Source of the DNA: Candidatus Nanohalarchaeota archaeon
GTDB taxonomy: Archaea; EX4484-52; B79-G9
Reading direction: 5' to 3'
Assembly (NCBI GenBank): GCA_030635525.1
Contig: DAOVYR010000002.1
Span: 1-19,460, forward strand
Length of the DNA: 19,460 bases
Shown in pieces: positions 6,639 to 13,637 of this stretch. Under the pieces are notes generated by a model, which saw nothing but the letters and a program-made list of their open reading frames with translations, was not told where the DNA came from and made no database searches. A program made the position numbers and the translations under genes. Within the stretch, counting starts at the first letter, position 1. Every line of letters starts with the position of its first letter.

Positions 6639-7160
6639 CTACCTTCTCAAAACCGCAGGATAAGCATACTTAGCATACTTAGCAATATGCCCTGCCCTCC
6701 CAAGATCAAAAAACAACCTGCTGTCAAGATACACCACATGCTGCATTGCATGCATCCCCCGAAAGGCCCTGCCCATAAACGGCACAGCCTCAAAACACCT
6801 CAATGTTTTCAAAAGCGGCAGCACAAACAAGATATCAATAGTCCTCCTGCGAAGAAAATGCCGATACTGCCCCCGGTAAAGACACTTATCAAGACCAATA
6901 TCCAAAAGAAACACAAAAAGAATAAACTCATCCGCAAGATGAATAATATTCTCCTGCAAATAATTCAGGGGAAGCATCATCTCACATACCAAAAGCAAAA
7001 GAATAACAAGCGACAAATACGGAATATTATACCTGAGAACATGACGGATCTTATCAACCCTTAAAGACCCCCCGCAAAATTCGCAAAGCTTCTCGCTGAC
7101 ATGAAGCGACATACCGCAATCAGAACACTCAAAAACAGATTTATGAATACGCCTGCGCAT
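6639..7160 (-). CDS. Zinc-ribbon membrane protein with voltage-sensor-like helices
   Basis: A protein of 173 residues with no firm family assignment. Residues 12-29 hold a CxxC...CxxC pair (C12, C15, C26, C29), a probable cytoplasmic zinc ribbon. It is followed by hydrophobic helices at about 44-62 and 75-93 and a third at about 107-119. The second helix contains acidic residues and is followed by an Arg-rich loop (LYRGQYRHFLRRR). The next segment, TIDILFVLPLLKTLRCF, resembles the Asp-containing S3 and early S4 of ion-transport domains. No pore helix or selectivity filter follows, so it is not a complete channel. I infer a truncated sensor or regulatory membrane protein. A GGGGATGAG stretch just upstream of the ATG could be a ribosome site, and an AT-rich box lies near 7209-7220. 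Confidence 0.6.
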   Translation of the reverse strand: MRRRIHKSVFECSDCGMSLHVSEKLCEFCGGSLRVDKIRHVLRYNIPYLSLVILLLLVCEMMLPLNYLQENIIHLADEFILFVFLLDIGLDKCLYRGQYRHFLRRRTIDILFVLPLLKTLRCFEAVPFMGRAFRGMHAMQHVVYLDSRLFFDLGRAGHIAKYAKYAYPAVLRR

Positions 7161-7240
7161 TGTCTCATCCCCCTATAACCCTAAGAAACAATATTATCGC
7201 ATTCATAGCATATATATTTATCCCTTAAAAGAGAACCTAA

Positions 7241-7296
7241 GTGCAGCGGTTTTCGCGAAACGAAATATAGAAAATCGTTCGCAAGCACAATATTTC
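7241..7296. repeat. Intergenic palindromic repeat
   Basis: GAAATAT (7262-7268) pairs with ATATTTC (7290-7296), GTGC (7241-7244) with GCAC (7285-7288), and TTTCGCGAAA is a 10-base palindrome within. Read on the minus strand, GTGCTTGCGAACGA resembles the GTGCTTGAGCGAA unit at 1440-1452, so this may belong to the same dispersed family. It lies between two minus-strand genes. Confidence 0.45.
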
Positions 7297-7308
7297 ATAA
7301 CACTAAAC

Positions 7309-7542
7309 TTAATCCTTCTCCTCTTTTTCCTTTCTCTCTATCTTTAATATGACTCCGTCAATCTTCCTGATCTTCACTTCAATCTCTTCTTCACCACACA
7401 TTATTTCTACTTCCCATTTACCTTTCTGTTTTTCATATTCAATCTCTTTAACGTCTTTTTCATTCACAGATATTTCCAGTGCCTGACAGGCTTTTAACGC
7501 AATTTCTTCAGCCTGCTCTATTGTTTTAACTTCTTCACCCAT
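7309..7542 (-). CDS. Small PepSY-like protein
   Basis: A protein of 77 residues, mostly charged, with no signal peptide or membrane helix. The layout (an N-terminal helix EQAEEIALKAC, then KGKWEVEIM, EIEVKIRKIDG and VILKIERK strands) resembles a single PepSY or propeptide-like fold: one helix packed on a short sheet with the WEVEI...DG pattern. PepSY domains often bind or inhibit partner proteins. A function here cannot be assigned. It has one of the strongest Shine-Dalgarno sequences in the window (AAAGGAGGAG on the minus strand, 7549-7558), which sets the start and suggests leadered, efficient translation, unlike its leaderless neighbours. It lies about 190 bases downstream of the antiporter on the same strand, so it could be on the same transcript or have its own promoter (AT-rich stretch near 7625-7640). 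Confidence 0.6.
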   Translation of the reverse strand: MGEEVKTIEQAEEIALKACQALEISVNEKDVKEIEYEKQKGKWEVEIMCGEEEIEVKIRKIDGVILKIERKEKEEKD

Positions 7543-7734
7543 CTAAATCTCCTCCTTTCTTAAAAGTCAAATAGTTCTCCAAGGAAAGACTCCTTCCTTC
7601 ACCACACTTTTATTCAAATTCTATTTTTATATATGTAAATTTTCATAATAAAGTTTTAACTCAGGGACATATTGAATACATCGGCATTCCTGATGAATAG
7701 TATACAATCATAAACCCGACCATACACAATACAT
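7543..7734. other. Gap between antiporter and small PepSY-like gene
   Basis: AT-rich, with no credible coding. Apart from the ribosome site at 7549-7558, it holds a short AAGGAA/TTCCTT hairpin near 7580-7600 and a TATA-like ATATATAAAAAT on the minus strand near 7628-7640. Confidence 0.4.
7549..7558 (-). promoter_or_regulatory. Strong ribosome binding site
   Basis: The minus strand reads AAAGGAGGAG six bases before the ATG at 7542. It supports translation of the small PepSY-like gene and fixes its start. Confidence 0.7.
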
Positions 7735-9447
7735 CTAATGATGCTCATACTTCGGATGTTCATGTCCGGCTTCTTTTCGCAATTTCAAATGCTCAATATG
7801 GGCGACCTTTTCCTTCAAAAATCCACTAAAACTCAATTCATTATCTTCAATCATTGTCGATGCATGGCATCCACCCAAAAAATGAGGCATTATGACATAA
7901 GTTGCCCCCTCGTCATAGAGTTTCAAAGCTCCATCAATCTGGTGAGAAACAACAGCAATAATGGCTTCCTTATTAGCATCTTTTATCTTATTGATTAACA
8001 ACAGGTTCGTGTCTAGTGCTGGTATCGTCGAAATGACCATCTTTACTTTCGAAAAATTCAAATCATCAAGAAGTTCCGTATCATTTACATCCCCATATTT
8101 ACAATCATATCCTCTCTTGGATAAATCTATAATGACTTTGGGATCATAGTCTATTATGAGAAATTTCTTTTTTATCTTTTGTAGTGACGTCGTAATATCA
8201 AAACCAATCTCATCATGCCCAAAAAGTATGATATCATAATCCTCATCTTTATGGTACCTATGTTCATCGATCTTTCTTCCTTTTCTCTCAAATAAAGTGA
8301 GATATTTCGATAGGTAACCATACAACTTATTTGAATAAAGTATCATGTATGTAGCGCCTGCAATGGTTATTAAAGCTATAAGCGTTATCAAAGAGAGAAT
8401 TTCACTTTCCAGATGACCTACTTTAATCCCTAATGCAATCAGTATTAAAGAAAATTCACTGACCTGTGCAACAGTAAGACCTGCCAAGAAACTGTTCCTC
8501 TTGGTGTAACCCCATAATCCCATCAATGTCATCACAATCAAAGGATTTCCTATAAGGATGAGCAATGAAAATACAATGCTGGGGACAATATATTGATAAA
8601 TATTAGTAAAAGTCATCTGGGAACCCAATAGTATAAAAAATAATATAAGGAAAAAATCACGTAGAGGCCTCATCTTAGAACTTATTTCATAATGATATGG
8701 GGTCATTGATAATGTTATTCCTGCAAGTAACGCTCCTGCCTCTATTGAAAAATTCAGGTAGTGAAAAAGAGAGGCTATTGCAAAACACCAGCTAATAGAA
8801 AAAAGCAATAAAAATTCCTGTGATTTAGCAACCAGTCGGGTCAAGTTAGGAAAAACGTATATAGCGATGATTGCTAATATTATTAGCAAACCCATTCCGG
8901 TCAATATGGTCTCAATAGCCAGCCCGGCAATGTTATTTCCTCTATTGATAGAGGATATTAGTGTCAGGACAAATATCGCGATAAAATCCTGCACTATAAG
9001 AAAGCCTATAGCAATTCTCCCATAAAGTGTTTCAAGATCCCTCTTATCTGACAGGAGTTTCATAATTATGATTGTACTGCTAAAAGAAACAGCAATAGCA
9101 AGATAAATCGAAACGATATTTGAAAACCCTAACAGTCTTCCAATAAAAAATCCAACCAGAGATGTAAAGAAAACCTGACCAACACCGGTAACTAAAGATG
9201 TTTTGCCAAGATCTCCGATTATCCGGGGATTCAGGTTCAATCCAACCATGAACAAAAGAAATGCTATTCCAATCTGAGCAAAGGCGGCTAATGTATCCGT
9301 AGATTGAACAACATTAAGAACAACAGGACCTGCTATTATCCCTGCCAGAATATAACCGATTATTAGAGGTTGTTTGAAAAAACGCATTATCCCTGAAACT
9401 GTAACCGTCAGAATTAATATTGCACTTAACTCAATAAATACGTCCAT
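7735..9447 (-). CDS. Kef-type cation/proton antiporter with RCK (TrkA-N) domain
   Basis: A membrane transporter of the CPA2 monovalent cation:proton antiporter family, exchanging K+ or Na+ for H+. 570 residues. Residues 1-375 form a Na/H-exchanger domain of about 12 helices, with the family's IVQDFIAI segment (Q153, D154; the Asp is the likely ion-carrying residue) and the EAGALLAGI segment near 236-244. Residues 403-530 are a Rossmann-type TrkA-N domain. Its nucleotide loop reads GHDEIG (410-415) instead of GxGxxG, so dinucleotide binding may be altered; D434 in LIIDYDP keeps the acidic residue after the second strand. The tail ends in a His-rich HEHPKYEHH. The AAGTGAG on the minus strand (9453-9459) is a good ribosome site. 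A CBS-domain gene ends 21 bases upstream, so the two are likely co-transcribed. Confidence 0.88.
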   Translation of the reverse strand: MDVFIELSAILILTVTVSGIMRFFKQPLIIGYILAGIIAGPVVLNVVQSTDTLAAFAQIGIAFLLFMVGLNLNPRIIGDLGKTSLVTGVGQVFFTSLVGFFIGRLLGFSNIVSIYLAIAVSFSSTIIIMKLLSDKRDLETLYGRIAIGFLIVQDFIAIFVLTLISSINRGNNIAGLAIETILTGMGLLIILAIIAIYVFPNLTRLVAKSQEFLLLFSISWCFAIASLFHYLNFSIEAGALLAGITLSMTPYHYEISSKMRPLRDFFLILFFILLGSQMTFTNIYQYIVPSIVFSLLILIGNPLIVMTLMGLWGYTKRNSFLAGLTVAQVSEFSLILIALGIKVGHLESEILSLITLIALITIAGATYMILYSNKLYGYLSKYLTLFERKGRKIDEHRYHKDEDYDIILFGHDEIGFDITTSLQKIKKKFLIIDYDPKVIIDLSKRGYDCKYGDVNDTELLDDLNFSKVKMVISTIPALDTNLLLINKIKDANKEAIIAVVSHQIDGALKLYDEGATYVIMPHFLGGCHASTMIEDNELSFSGFLKEKVAHIEHLKLRKEAGHEHPKYEHH

Positions 9448-9468
9448 TCTATCTCACTTAAATTTAAT

Positions 9469-9966
9469 CTAATAATTTCGCAACAGATTGAGTATGCTGC
9501 TCGGCGTCACAACACCCCTAACTTTCTTGTTCTTATCCAGTACAGGGATATATTGGAAACTTTCTTTATATATCAATTCTATTGCCTGGTTGATAGGCGT
9601 ATCGAGGTATAGAGTAGATTTATGTTTATTTACTAATTCCTTGGCTCTCTTATACAAAAATTCTCTTCTGTAACCAATATTCAATATCTTTGTAAGTGGC
9701 TCATATCTTACCTGACGCAAAAATAATCTAATTAAGTCTTCATTACTGATTTCTCCTACAAATCCCTTATCCTTTGTAACCACGATACAAACATTTGTAT
9801 CCTCTCTCTTTAATTTCTTTATTATCCTGCCCGCATCATCATCCTGATAAACAAAGACCGCTTTGATCATGGCATCTTTTGCGGTTAGCTTCCTTATGTT
9901 TTCAGTTTCAGAGATAATTACAACTTCTTCTTCTCTCATTCTTTTAATTGACTTTGTTGATTTCAT
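9469..9966 (-). CDS. Tandem CBS-domain protein
   Basis: A cytoplasmic protein of 165 residues with two CBS repeats forming one Bateman module. The first runs over about 29-82 (LTAKDAMIKAVFVYQDDDAG, then NVCIVVTKDKGFVGEISNEDLI) and the second over about 112-162 (STLYLDTPINQAIELI, then QYIPVLDKNKKVRGVVTPSSIL). CBS modules commonly bind adenine nucleotides and gate attached or partner proteins. Because this gene directly precedes the Kef-type antiporter on the same strand, I infer that it senses energy state or ionic strength and tunes the transporter. The start is ATG 9966; a TTG at 9987 would add seven residues and is less likely. The promoter is probably the TTTAAA box at 10044-10049. Confidence 0.82.
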   Translation of the reverse strand: MKSTKSIKRMREEEVVIISETENIRKLTAKDAMIKAVFVYQDDDAGRIIKKLKREDTNVCIVVTKDKGFVGEISNEDLIRLFLRQVRYEPLTKILNIGYRREFLYKRAKELVNKHKSTLYLDTPINQAIELIYKESFQYIPVLDKNKKVRGVVTPSSILNLLRNY

Positions 9967-10040
9967 CTGCTTTACTTCCCTTTGCAAATATATCCTTCTT
10001 CAAATGTGTCTCCTAAACACTAAACTCCTATAGAAGATAG

Positions 10041-10055
10041 CCTATTTAAACTAGG
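10041..10055 (-). promoter_or_regulatory. Palindromic TATA region of the CBS/antiporter operon
   Basis: CCTATTTAAACTAGG is almost a perfect 15-base palindrome centred on TTTAAA. As a TATA box it would start transcription near 10018-10020 on the minus strand, leaving a leader of about 50 bases. The symmetric flanks CCTA/TAGG might be a regulator site. Confidence 0.4.
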
Positions 10056-10110
10056 AATATAAAATTAGAAAAAAGAAGGTAAAAAGAAAGTAAACTACCT
10101 GATGATATAG

Positions 10111-10300
10111 TGAAGGCATAAAATAAATGAGCAAACATCACCAAAAACCAATTTGCCTTCATCTATCCGGGCGAATCACAGATTCGCTGGATGGTAAAAA
10201 TCACAGATTTTTAAGCATATGGCAAGGCACTATTTTGAAGACAATAGTCTTCAAAAGCTTGAGACGACAGTGTCATGATACTCAATTAATTAGTGCCTTG
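10111..10300. other. Highly structured hairpin locus (candidate ncRNA or palindromic element)
   Basis: Successive stems fill this region. TGAAGGCA (10111-10118) pairs with TGCCTTCA (10154-10161). GCGAATC-ACA-GATTCGC lies at 10171-10187, enclosed by ATCC/GGAT. AAAAATC-ACA-GATTTTT lies at 10196-10212. CAAGGCAC (10223-10230) pairs with GTGCCTTG (10293-10300), enclosing a 10-bp hairpin TTTTGAAGAC-AATA-GTCTTCAAAA (10233-10256) and a TTGAG/CTCAA stem (10259-10285), that is, a three-way-junction layout. The two middle hairpins share the same centre (TCACAGA) but have different arms. The last stem reaches into the 3' end of the minus-strand winged-helix gene. The remaining intergenic bases, from 9967 to 10110, hold only the CBS promoter. 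Confidence 0.6.
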
Positions 10301-10686
10301 ACTATAGAATCACCCAACTCTGTAAGTATAAGATATTTATGATTCCCTCTCACTTCAAAACTAACGTAATGCAAATCCATCAGATTGCCTAATCTTTTCT
10401 TCAGGGTTGGTTTTGTGATCTTTAATCTGGACATTAGTTCTGTTTGATTGATTAAAACACCTTTAACTTCAGCTTCTTTAATAATTCTCAATATTTGCAT
10501 TAATTCTCCAGGTATTAATCTGTTTATTTTCTGTTTGTAAAAATTAGAAAACAGTTTAGATACAACAAAAAACAATATTATAAAAAGCGATAGTTGTAAT
10601 ACAGAATGAATAATAGATGGACCTCTCAACGTATAATCTAGAAATTCATCAAAAATCTCAGTTATAATAAAAATAACAAAAATCAT
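10282..10686 (-). CDS. Membrane-tethered winged-helix protein (putative transcriptional regulator)
   Basis: A protein of 134 residues with two N-terminal hydrophobic helices (about 1-12 and 25-46), a basic juxtamembrane segment (NFYKQKINRL), and a winged helix-turn-helix over about 58-134. The helix-turn-helix is visible as GVLINQTELMSRLKITKPTLKKRLGNLMDLHYV, with TELMSRLKITKPTLKK the turn and recognition helix, followed by a wing (VSFEVRGNHKYLILTELG). The DNA-binding part resembles MarR/ArsR-like archaeal regulators that carry membrane anchors. It would bind DNA from the inner face of the membrane. The start is ATG 10686; a TTG two codons earlier is possible. A TATA-like box (ATATAAATT on the minus strand, near 10722-10732) lies about 40 bp upstream. 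No target is evident, though the CBS/antiporter operon is the next unit downstream. Confidence 0.7.
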   Translation of the reverse strand: MIFVIFIITEIFDEFLDYTLRGPSIIHSVLQLSLFIILFFVVSKLFSNFYKQKINRLIPGELMQILRIIKEAEVKGVLINQTELMSRLKITKPTLKKRLGNLMDLHYVSFEVRGNHKYLILTELGDSIVKALIN

Positions 10687-10792
10687 ATACAATAAACCGC
10701 GCTCATAACCTTCTTTGAATAGAATTTATATCTCCTCTTTATCTCATCGTTTTAGAAATTACTAATCCTTTCTTTGCACGATATAATATACT

Positions 10793-11623
10793 CTACAACG
10801 ACACATTAATGACACTGCTGATTTCATCAATTACATCTGTTGCAAACAGGCTCTCGCCATGAATTACTGCGGCAGCATCTCCTGCAGCCCCACAAATATA
10901 CGCTCCCGCAACTGCAGCGTCAAAGGCGCTGACTCCTCGTGCAAGGAGCGCTCCACAGATGCCGGCAAGGACATCTCCTGTCCCCCCCTTTGTCATATAC
11001 GCATTGCCTGTCTTGTTCAAAATAGTTCTTTTGCCATCAGATATAATGTCCCTATATCCTTTAAGCAGTATAACAGCGCCAAATTGTCTCGAAGCTTCTT
11101 CGACCTCTTTTACTTTGTCCTTTTTATTACTTAGGTCAATGCCAGTTAACTCAAGGAATTCATGAGTGTGTGCGGTTATGATAAAACGATTGTCTTTTCC
11201 TTTCCACTTATGTTTCTTCAGGGCGCAAATCGCATCTGCGTCAATCACGCATGGCAGTTTCAATCTTTTCATAAAATCTGCGACAGCCCGAAGTACAACA
11301 CCCTCTTTTGTCAGCCCGGGACCAATGACGACTGCAGAAGAGCGCAAAGATAACCGGGTGAGCAAATCGACATGCTCACAATTCAATAGATCTCCCTCTA
11401 AGGGTACAGCAATCAGGCATGGTGAAAAAGAAGCGACAACATCAGCAGCTCTTTTTGGAGCCGCAACAACCGTAAGATCACACCCGCAATTAAGAGATGC
11501 AAGTGCCGAGAGCGCTGGCGCCCCGGTATACATTTTGCTGCCGCCAACGACAAGGAGCTTCCCGAAATCCCCTTTCTTTGAGTCTTTTGGGCGCTTCTTG
11601 AAAATATCCTTAATAAGCTTCAT
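10793..11623 (-). CDS. nnrD: ADP/ATP-dependent NAD(P)H-hydrate dehydratase
   Basis: A cytoplasmic repair enzyme that dehydrates damaged NADHX and NADPHX back to NAD(P)H. 276 residues with a ribokinase-like fold. Diagnostic segments: FGKLLVVGGSKMYTGAPALSA (about 20-40), VVIGPGL with GPG at 101-103, VIDADA (127-131), IITAHTHEF (the family's TPHPxE region, here AHTHE), and GGTGDVLAG with the catalytic Asp-217. Many homologues are fused to an N-terminal NADHX epimerase (NnrE); here only the dehydratase is present. The start is ATG 11623, because the extra 29 upstream residues are hydrophobic and unlike the family, and a TATA box (near 11646-11654) sits about 27 bp before it. It is transcribed divergently from the DUF192 gene. 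Confidence 0.9.
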   Translation of the reverse strand: MKLIKDIFKKRPKDSKKGDFGKLLVVGGSKMYTGAPALSALASLNCGCDLTVVAAPKRAADVVASFSPCLIAVPLEGDLLNCEHVDLLTRLSLRSSAVVIGPGLTKEGVVLRAVADFMKRLKLPCVIDADAICALKKHKWKGKDNRFIITAHTHEFLELTGIDLSNKKDKVKEVEEASRQFGAVILLKGYRDIISDGKRTILNKTGNAYMTKGGTGDVLAGICGALLARGVSAFDAAVAGAYICGAAGDAAAVIHGESLFATDVIDEISSVINVSL

Positions 11624-11644
11624 AGCAAATATATTGTGATAAAA

Positions 11645-11655
11645 GAATAAATATG
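11645..11655 (-). promoter_or_regulatory. TATA box for nnrD
   Basis: The minus strand reads ATATTTATTC, centred about 27 bp upstream of the ATG at 11623. It indicates a leaderless transcript and rules against the longer upstream start. The DUF192 promoter must lie in the same roughly 80-base divergent gap but is not clear. Confidence 0.45.
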
Positions 11656-11704
11656 TGATAACATACAAATCAAAAATAAGACAAAAAACAAGACAATAGT
11701 AGCT

Positions 11705-12022
11705 ATGCATGCAAAATCCGTCCCTGCGCTAACAAGAGGCCTCATGTTCAGAAACACAGGCAATATGCTCCTGGAATTCCCCCTAAGCGCAAGACACGGC
11801 ATCTGGATGCTCTTCATGCGCTATCCACTAGACCTCATATTCATAGACAGGCAAAAAAAAATAACTGAAATCAAAAAAAACATACTTCCACTAACACTCA
11901 ACCCCAGAACATGGAAAATATACCATCCGGGAAAGAAAGCAAAATACATACTCGAACTGAAAGCAGGCGAAGCGCATGATTTCAACCCGTGTATCGGTGA
12001 TATGCTTGAATTCCACAAATAA
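11705..12022 (+). CDS. DUF192 family protein
   Basis: A small protein of 105 residues that matches the DUF192 pattern across its length. It has an ARGLMFR-like start (here TRGLMFRN), the ML(L)EFP turn, the hallmark GIWMLFMRYPLDLIFID core (about residues 32-48), an LTLNPRTWKIYHPGKKAKYILELKAGEA segment, and a short GDMLEFH end. Structures of family members show a small beta-rich fold. The biochemical role is unknown. Many homologues are exported, but this one has no signal peptide and should be cytoplasmic. It lies divergently from nnrD, and its stop is about 77 bases before the tRNA-Pro gene. The ATG at 11705 fits the family's usual N-terminus. Confidence 0.85.
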   Translation: MHAKSVPALTRGLMFRNTGNMLLEFPLSARHGIWMLFMRYPLDLIFIDRQKKITEIKKNILPLTLNPRTWKIYHPGKKAKYILELKAGEAHDFNPCIGDMLEFHK

Positions 12023-12052
12023 TAGATAAAAAAACCTACTCCAACCGACAAA

Positions 12053-12061
12053 CATTTAAAA
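12053..12061 (+). promoter_or_regulatory. TATA box for tRNA-Pro
   Basis: CATTTAAAA lies 40-47 bp upstream of the mature tRNA 5' end, a suitable distance for a tRNA precursor with a short 5' leader. Confidence 0.4.
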
Positions 12062-12099
12062 CTATACAGGAAAAACAAAACAAACAACAAAAAACACAA

Positions 12100-12173
12100 G
12101 GGGCCTTAGGGTAGTTTGGTTATCCTTTGAGCTTTGGGAGCTTAGGACCCCGGTTCAAATCCGGGAGGCCCCA
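12100..12173 (+). tRNA. tRNA-Pro (anticodon TGG)
   Basis: The cloverleaf closes well. The acceptor stem is GGGGCCT (12100-12106) with AGGCCCC (12166-12172), followed by discriminator A at 12173. T8 and A9 are present. The D arm starts GGGT and its loop has the GG pair. The anticodon stem is TGAGC (12128-12132) with GCTTA (12140-12144), and the loop TTTGGGA puts TGG at positions 34-36 (12135-12137) with G37, as in proline tRNAs. The T stem is CCCGG/CCGGG around TTCAAAT. The variable loop is short. There is no intron, and no CCA is encoded. Confidence 0.95.
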
Positions 12174-12317
12174 CTACACTTCTCTTAAATTGTGATGTGT
12201 TTCCTCTGGCATATCAAAAACAATCAATTACCACTCCTCTCAATCGCTTAAACGGAAGAGAAGTCTTTAGCTTCATGGTCTAAAACAGAAAATGAAATAG
12301 AATTCTTGCTTCTATCC
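12174..12317. other. Intergenic, nothing recognised
   Basis: AT-rich spacer between tRNA-Pro and the end of a minus-strand gene. I see no stem, repeat or small coding frame that stands out. Confidence 0.4.
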
Positions 12318-12935
12318 TTAAAATAAACTTCTCGATTTATCCAAATATTCAATTCTACTTTCAATGGCAGCACTTACTTTATCGTTCAATTCTTTAAACA
12401 ACTTACAGGTACCGTCAATTTTACTTAAATACTCATCAAAAGCAACACCACTTTCCCTTAAACACGAAGCATAAACTTGCTTGTCAGTATCAGAACTCTT
12501 TTCAAGAATAGAAGGAATGGTGTCTGAATAATATTCATAGATTTTGCGAATTTTATCTCTCACATCCTTTGCATCATGGACTATTCCTTCATGTCCCTCC
12601 TTATATGCGATTGTTGAATCTCTATCTAACACGATTTCACCAACAGGTTGAATGCCGCAAAACTTACAAGAACCGTCAAAAAGCTCTTCTGTGGTTCTAT
12701 AAAGCACATCGATAGTATCAGCACCTACTTTAACCATAAGTAATACAATCTCCTGAAAATTCTGAGTTTTCCCTTCAGAAAGTTCTCCAAGAAGGTCTCT
12801 TACATAATGATTTTCAAGATACTCTTCAGGCAACCTTTTTTCTGCAATTAATTTTAGAGACAACATCTCTCCATAAAGAGTTTGATAAGTTTCATAAATC
12901 ATTTCATCTTCTTCAGAATTTATTTGAGGCACCAT
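12318..12935 (-). CDS. Hypothetical helical cytoplasmic protein
   Basis: I do not recognise this 205-residue protein. It is acidic, lacks a signal peptide or membrane helix, and is predicted to be almost entirely helical, with Glu/Lys-rich heptad-like stretches (EEDEMIYETYQTLYGEML near the start, then VRDKIRKIYEYY, and KLFKELNDKVSAAIESRIEYL at the end). A CKFC pair near residue 98 and two further cysteines (ASCLRES, GTCKLF) could bind a metal. The start ATG 12935 is chosen because a TATA-like AATATTAAATAT (12955-12966) is centred about 25 bp upstream. The longer frame up to 13049 has a Cys/hydrophobic N-terminus that looks non-coding and overlaps the promoter of the divergent MNT/HEPN operon. 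The shared promoter gap might link it to that module, but this is only context. Confidence 0.6.
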   Translation of the reverse strand: MVPQINSEEDEMIYETYQTLYGEMLSLKLIAEKRLPEEYLENHYVRDLLGELSEGKTQNFQEIVLLMVKVGADTIDVLYRTTEELFDGSCKFCGIQPVGEIVLDRDSTIAYKEGHEGIVHDAKDVRDKIRKIYEYYSDTIPSILEKSSDTDKQVYASCLRESGVAFDEYLSKIDGTCKLFKELNDKVSAAIESRIEYLDKSRSLF

Positions 12936-13046
12936 ACACCACCATCCAATAGAGAATATTAAATATCTTTTCAATGCAGCGCATGTAAAAATCCGGGGGC
13001 CACCAACTTCTATATCATCATCACCACAAACAAAAAAAACAAAACA

Positions 13047-13055
13047 CATATAAAT
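13047..13055 (+). promoter_or_regulatory. TATA box of the MNT/HEPN operon
   Basis: ACATATAAA/TATAAATC is centred near 13050, so transcription would start near 13076-13077, exactly at the ATG at 13077. Confidence 0.55.
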
Positions 13056-13059
13056 CTAA

Positions 13060-13073
13060 GTACATATATGTAC
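13060..13073. promoter_or_regulatory. Palindromic operator candidate
   Basis: GTACATATATGTAC is a perfect 14-base palindrome lying between the TATA box (13047-13055) and the start codon at 13077. A protein bound here would block initiation. The first gene product has an N-terminal helix-turn-helix, so autorepression is the natural guess. Confidence 0.6.
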
Positions 13074-13076
13074 CTT

Positions 13077-13637
13077 ATGGTAAATTATTATACCTATCTG
13101 GAAATATATCTAAAGAACTTAGATATGCATCTAAACCTCAATGAATTCGAAAAATACTTCAAAAAACCCCATCAGACAATAAAAAGACACCTGAATCATC
13201 TGGTAAAACAAAATATATTGATTGAAGAAAAAAAAGACAGGTTTCTATTTTACACCATAAACAAAAACAACCCCCTTACATTTGAATATATATCCATCTG
13301 CGAAAAACAAAAACTGTTCAGTCTATTGGAAAAACCAATATTCAAAAGACTCTACACCACACTCTCAAAACACTTCAAAAACAACAAAGTACTATTATTT
13401 GGCTCATCAGTATCCAAAGAGAACTTCAACGACATAGACATATTAATAATATCAACAGACAAAAAAATCATAAAAACACTTAAATCATTCGAACAAACAT
13501 ACTCTATAAAACTGCACATACTACAAACAGACGAAAAAAACCTGACAGAAACATTCAAAAAAGAATTAATAAAAAACCACACAATACTAAACGAATACGA
13601 CTACTTCATAAACATCCTATACAAACAAAGGTTATGA
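13077..13637 (+). CDS. HTH-nucleotidyltransferase fusion, MntA-like antitoxin candidate
   Basis: A protein of 186 residues. Residues 1-65 form a winged helix-turn-helix (LNLNEFEKYFKKPHQTIKRHLNHLVKQNILIEEKKDRF). Residues about 85-186 are a minimal nucleotidyltransferase domain with LLFGSS (G109, S110) and D119-I-D121. The spacing is GS-x8-DxD, one or two residues shorter than the usual GS-x9/10-DxD. In characterised MNT/HEPN pairs the MNT protein is the antitoxin and modifies the HEPN toxin with AMP. The gene overlaps the HEPN gene by ATGA (13634-13637), so translation is coupled. The start is ATG 13077, which matches the TATA-to-start distance; ATG 13068 lies inside the palindrome. Antitoxin function is inferred from pairing. 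A plain regulator is the alternative. Confidence 0.8.
   Translation: MVNYYTYLEIYLKNLDMHLNLNEFEKYFKKPHQTIKRHLNHLVKQNILIEEKKDRFLFYTINKNNPLTFEYISICEKQKLFSLLEKPIFKRLYTTLSKHFKNNKVLLFGSSVSKENFNDIDILIISTDKKIIKTLKSFEQTYSIKLHILQTDEKNLTETFKKELIKNHTILNEYDYFINILYKQRL

Noticed and set aside
10127..10342. Plus-strand open frame of 71 codons
   Set aside because: It spans the structured hairpin locus and the antisense of the winged-helix gene. Its residues mirror the palindromes, and there is no promoter of suitable spacing.
11624..11710. Longer nnrD start with a hydrophobic N-terminus (signal-like)
   Set aside because: The extension covers the nnrD TATA box and the start of the divergent DUF192 gene. NnrD enzymes are cytoplasmic.
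12100..12173. Reading the tRNA as Gln (anticodon TTG)
   Set aside because: That register gives a mismatched anticodon stem (TTGAG with AGCTT). Shifting by one base gives a fully paired TGAGC/GCTTA stem with T33, TGG and G37, that is, proline.
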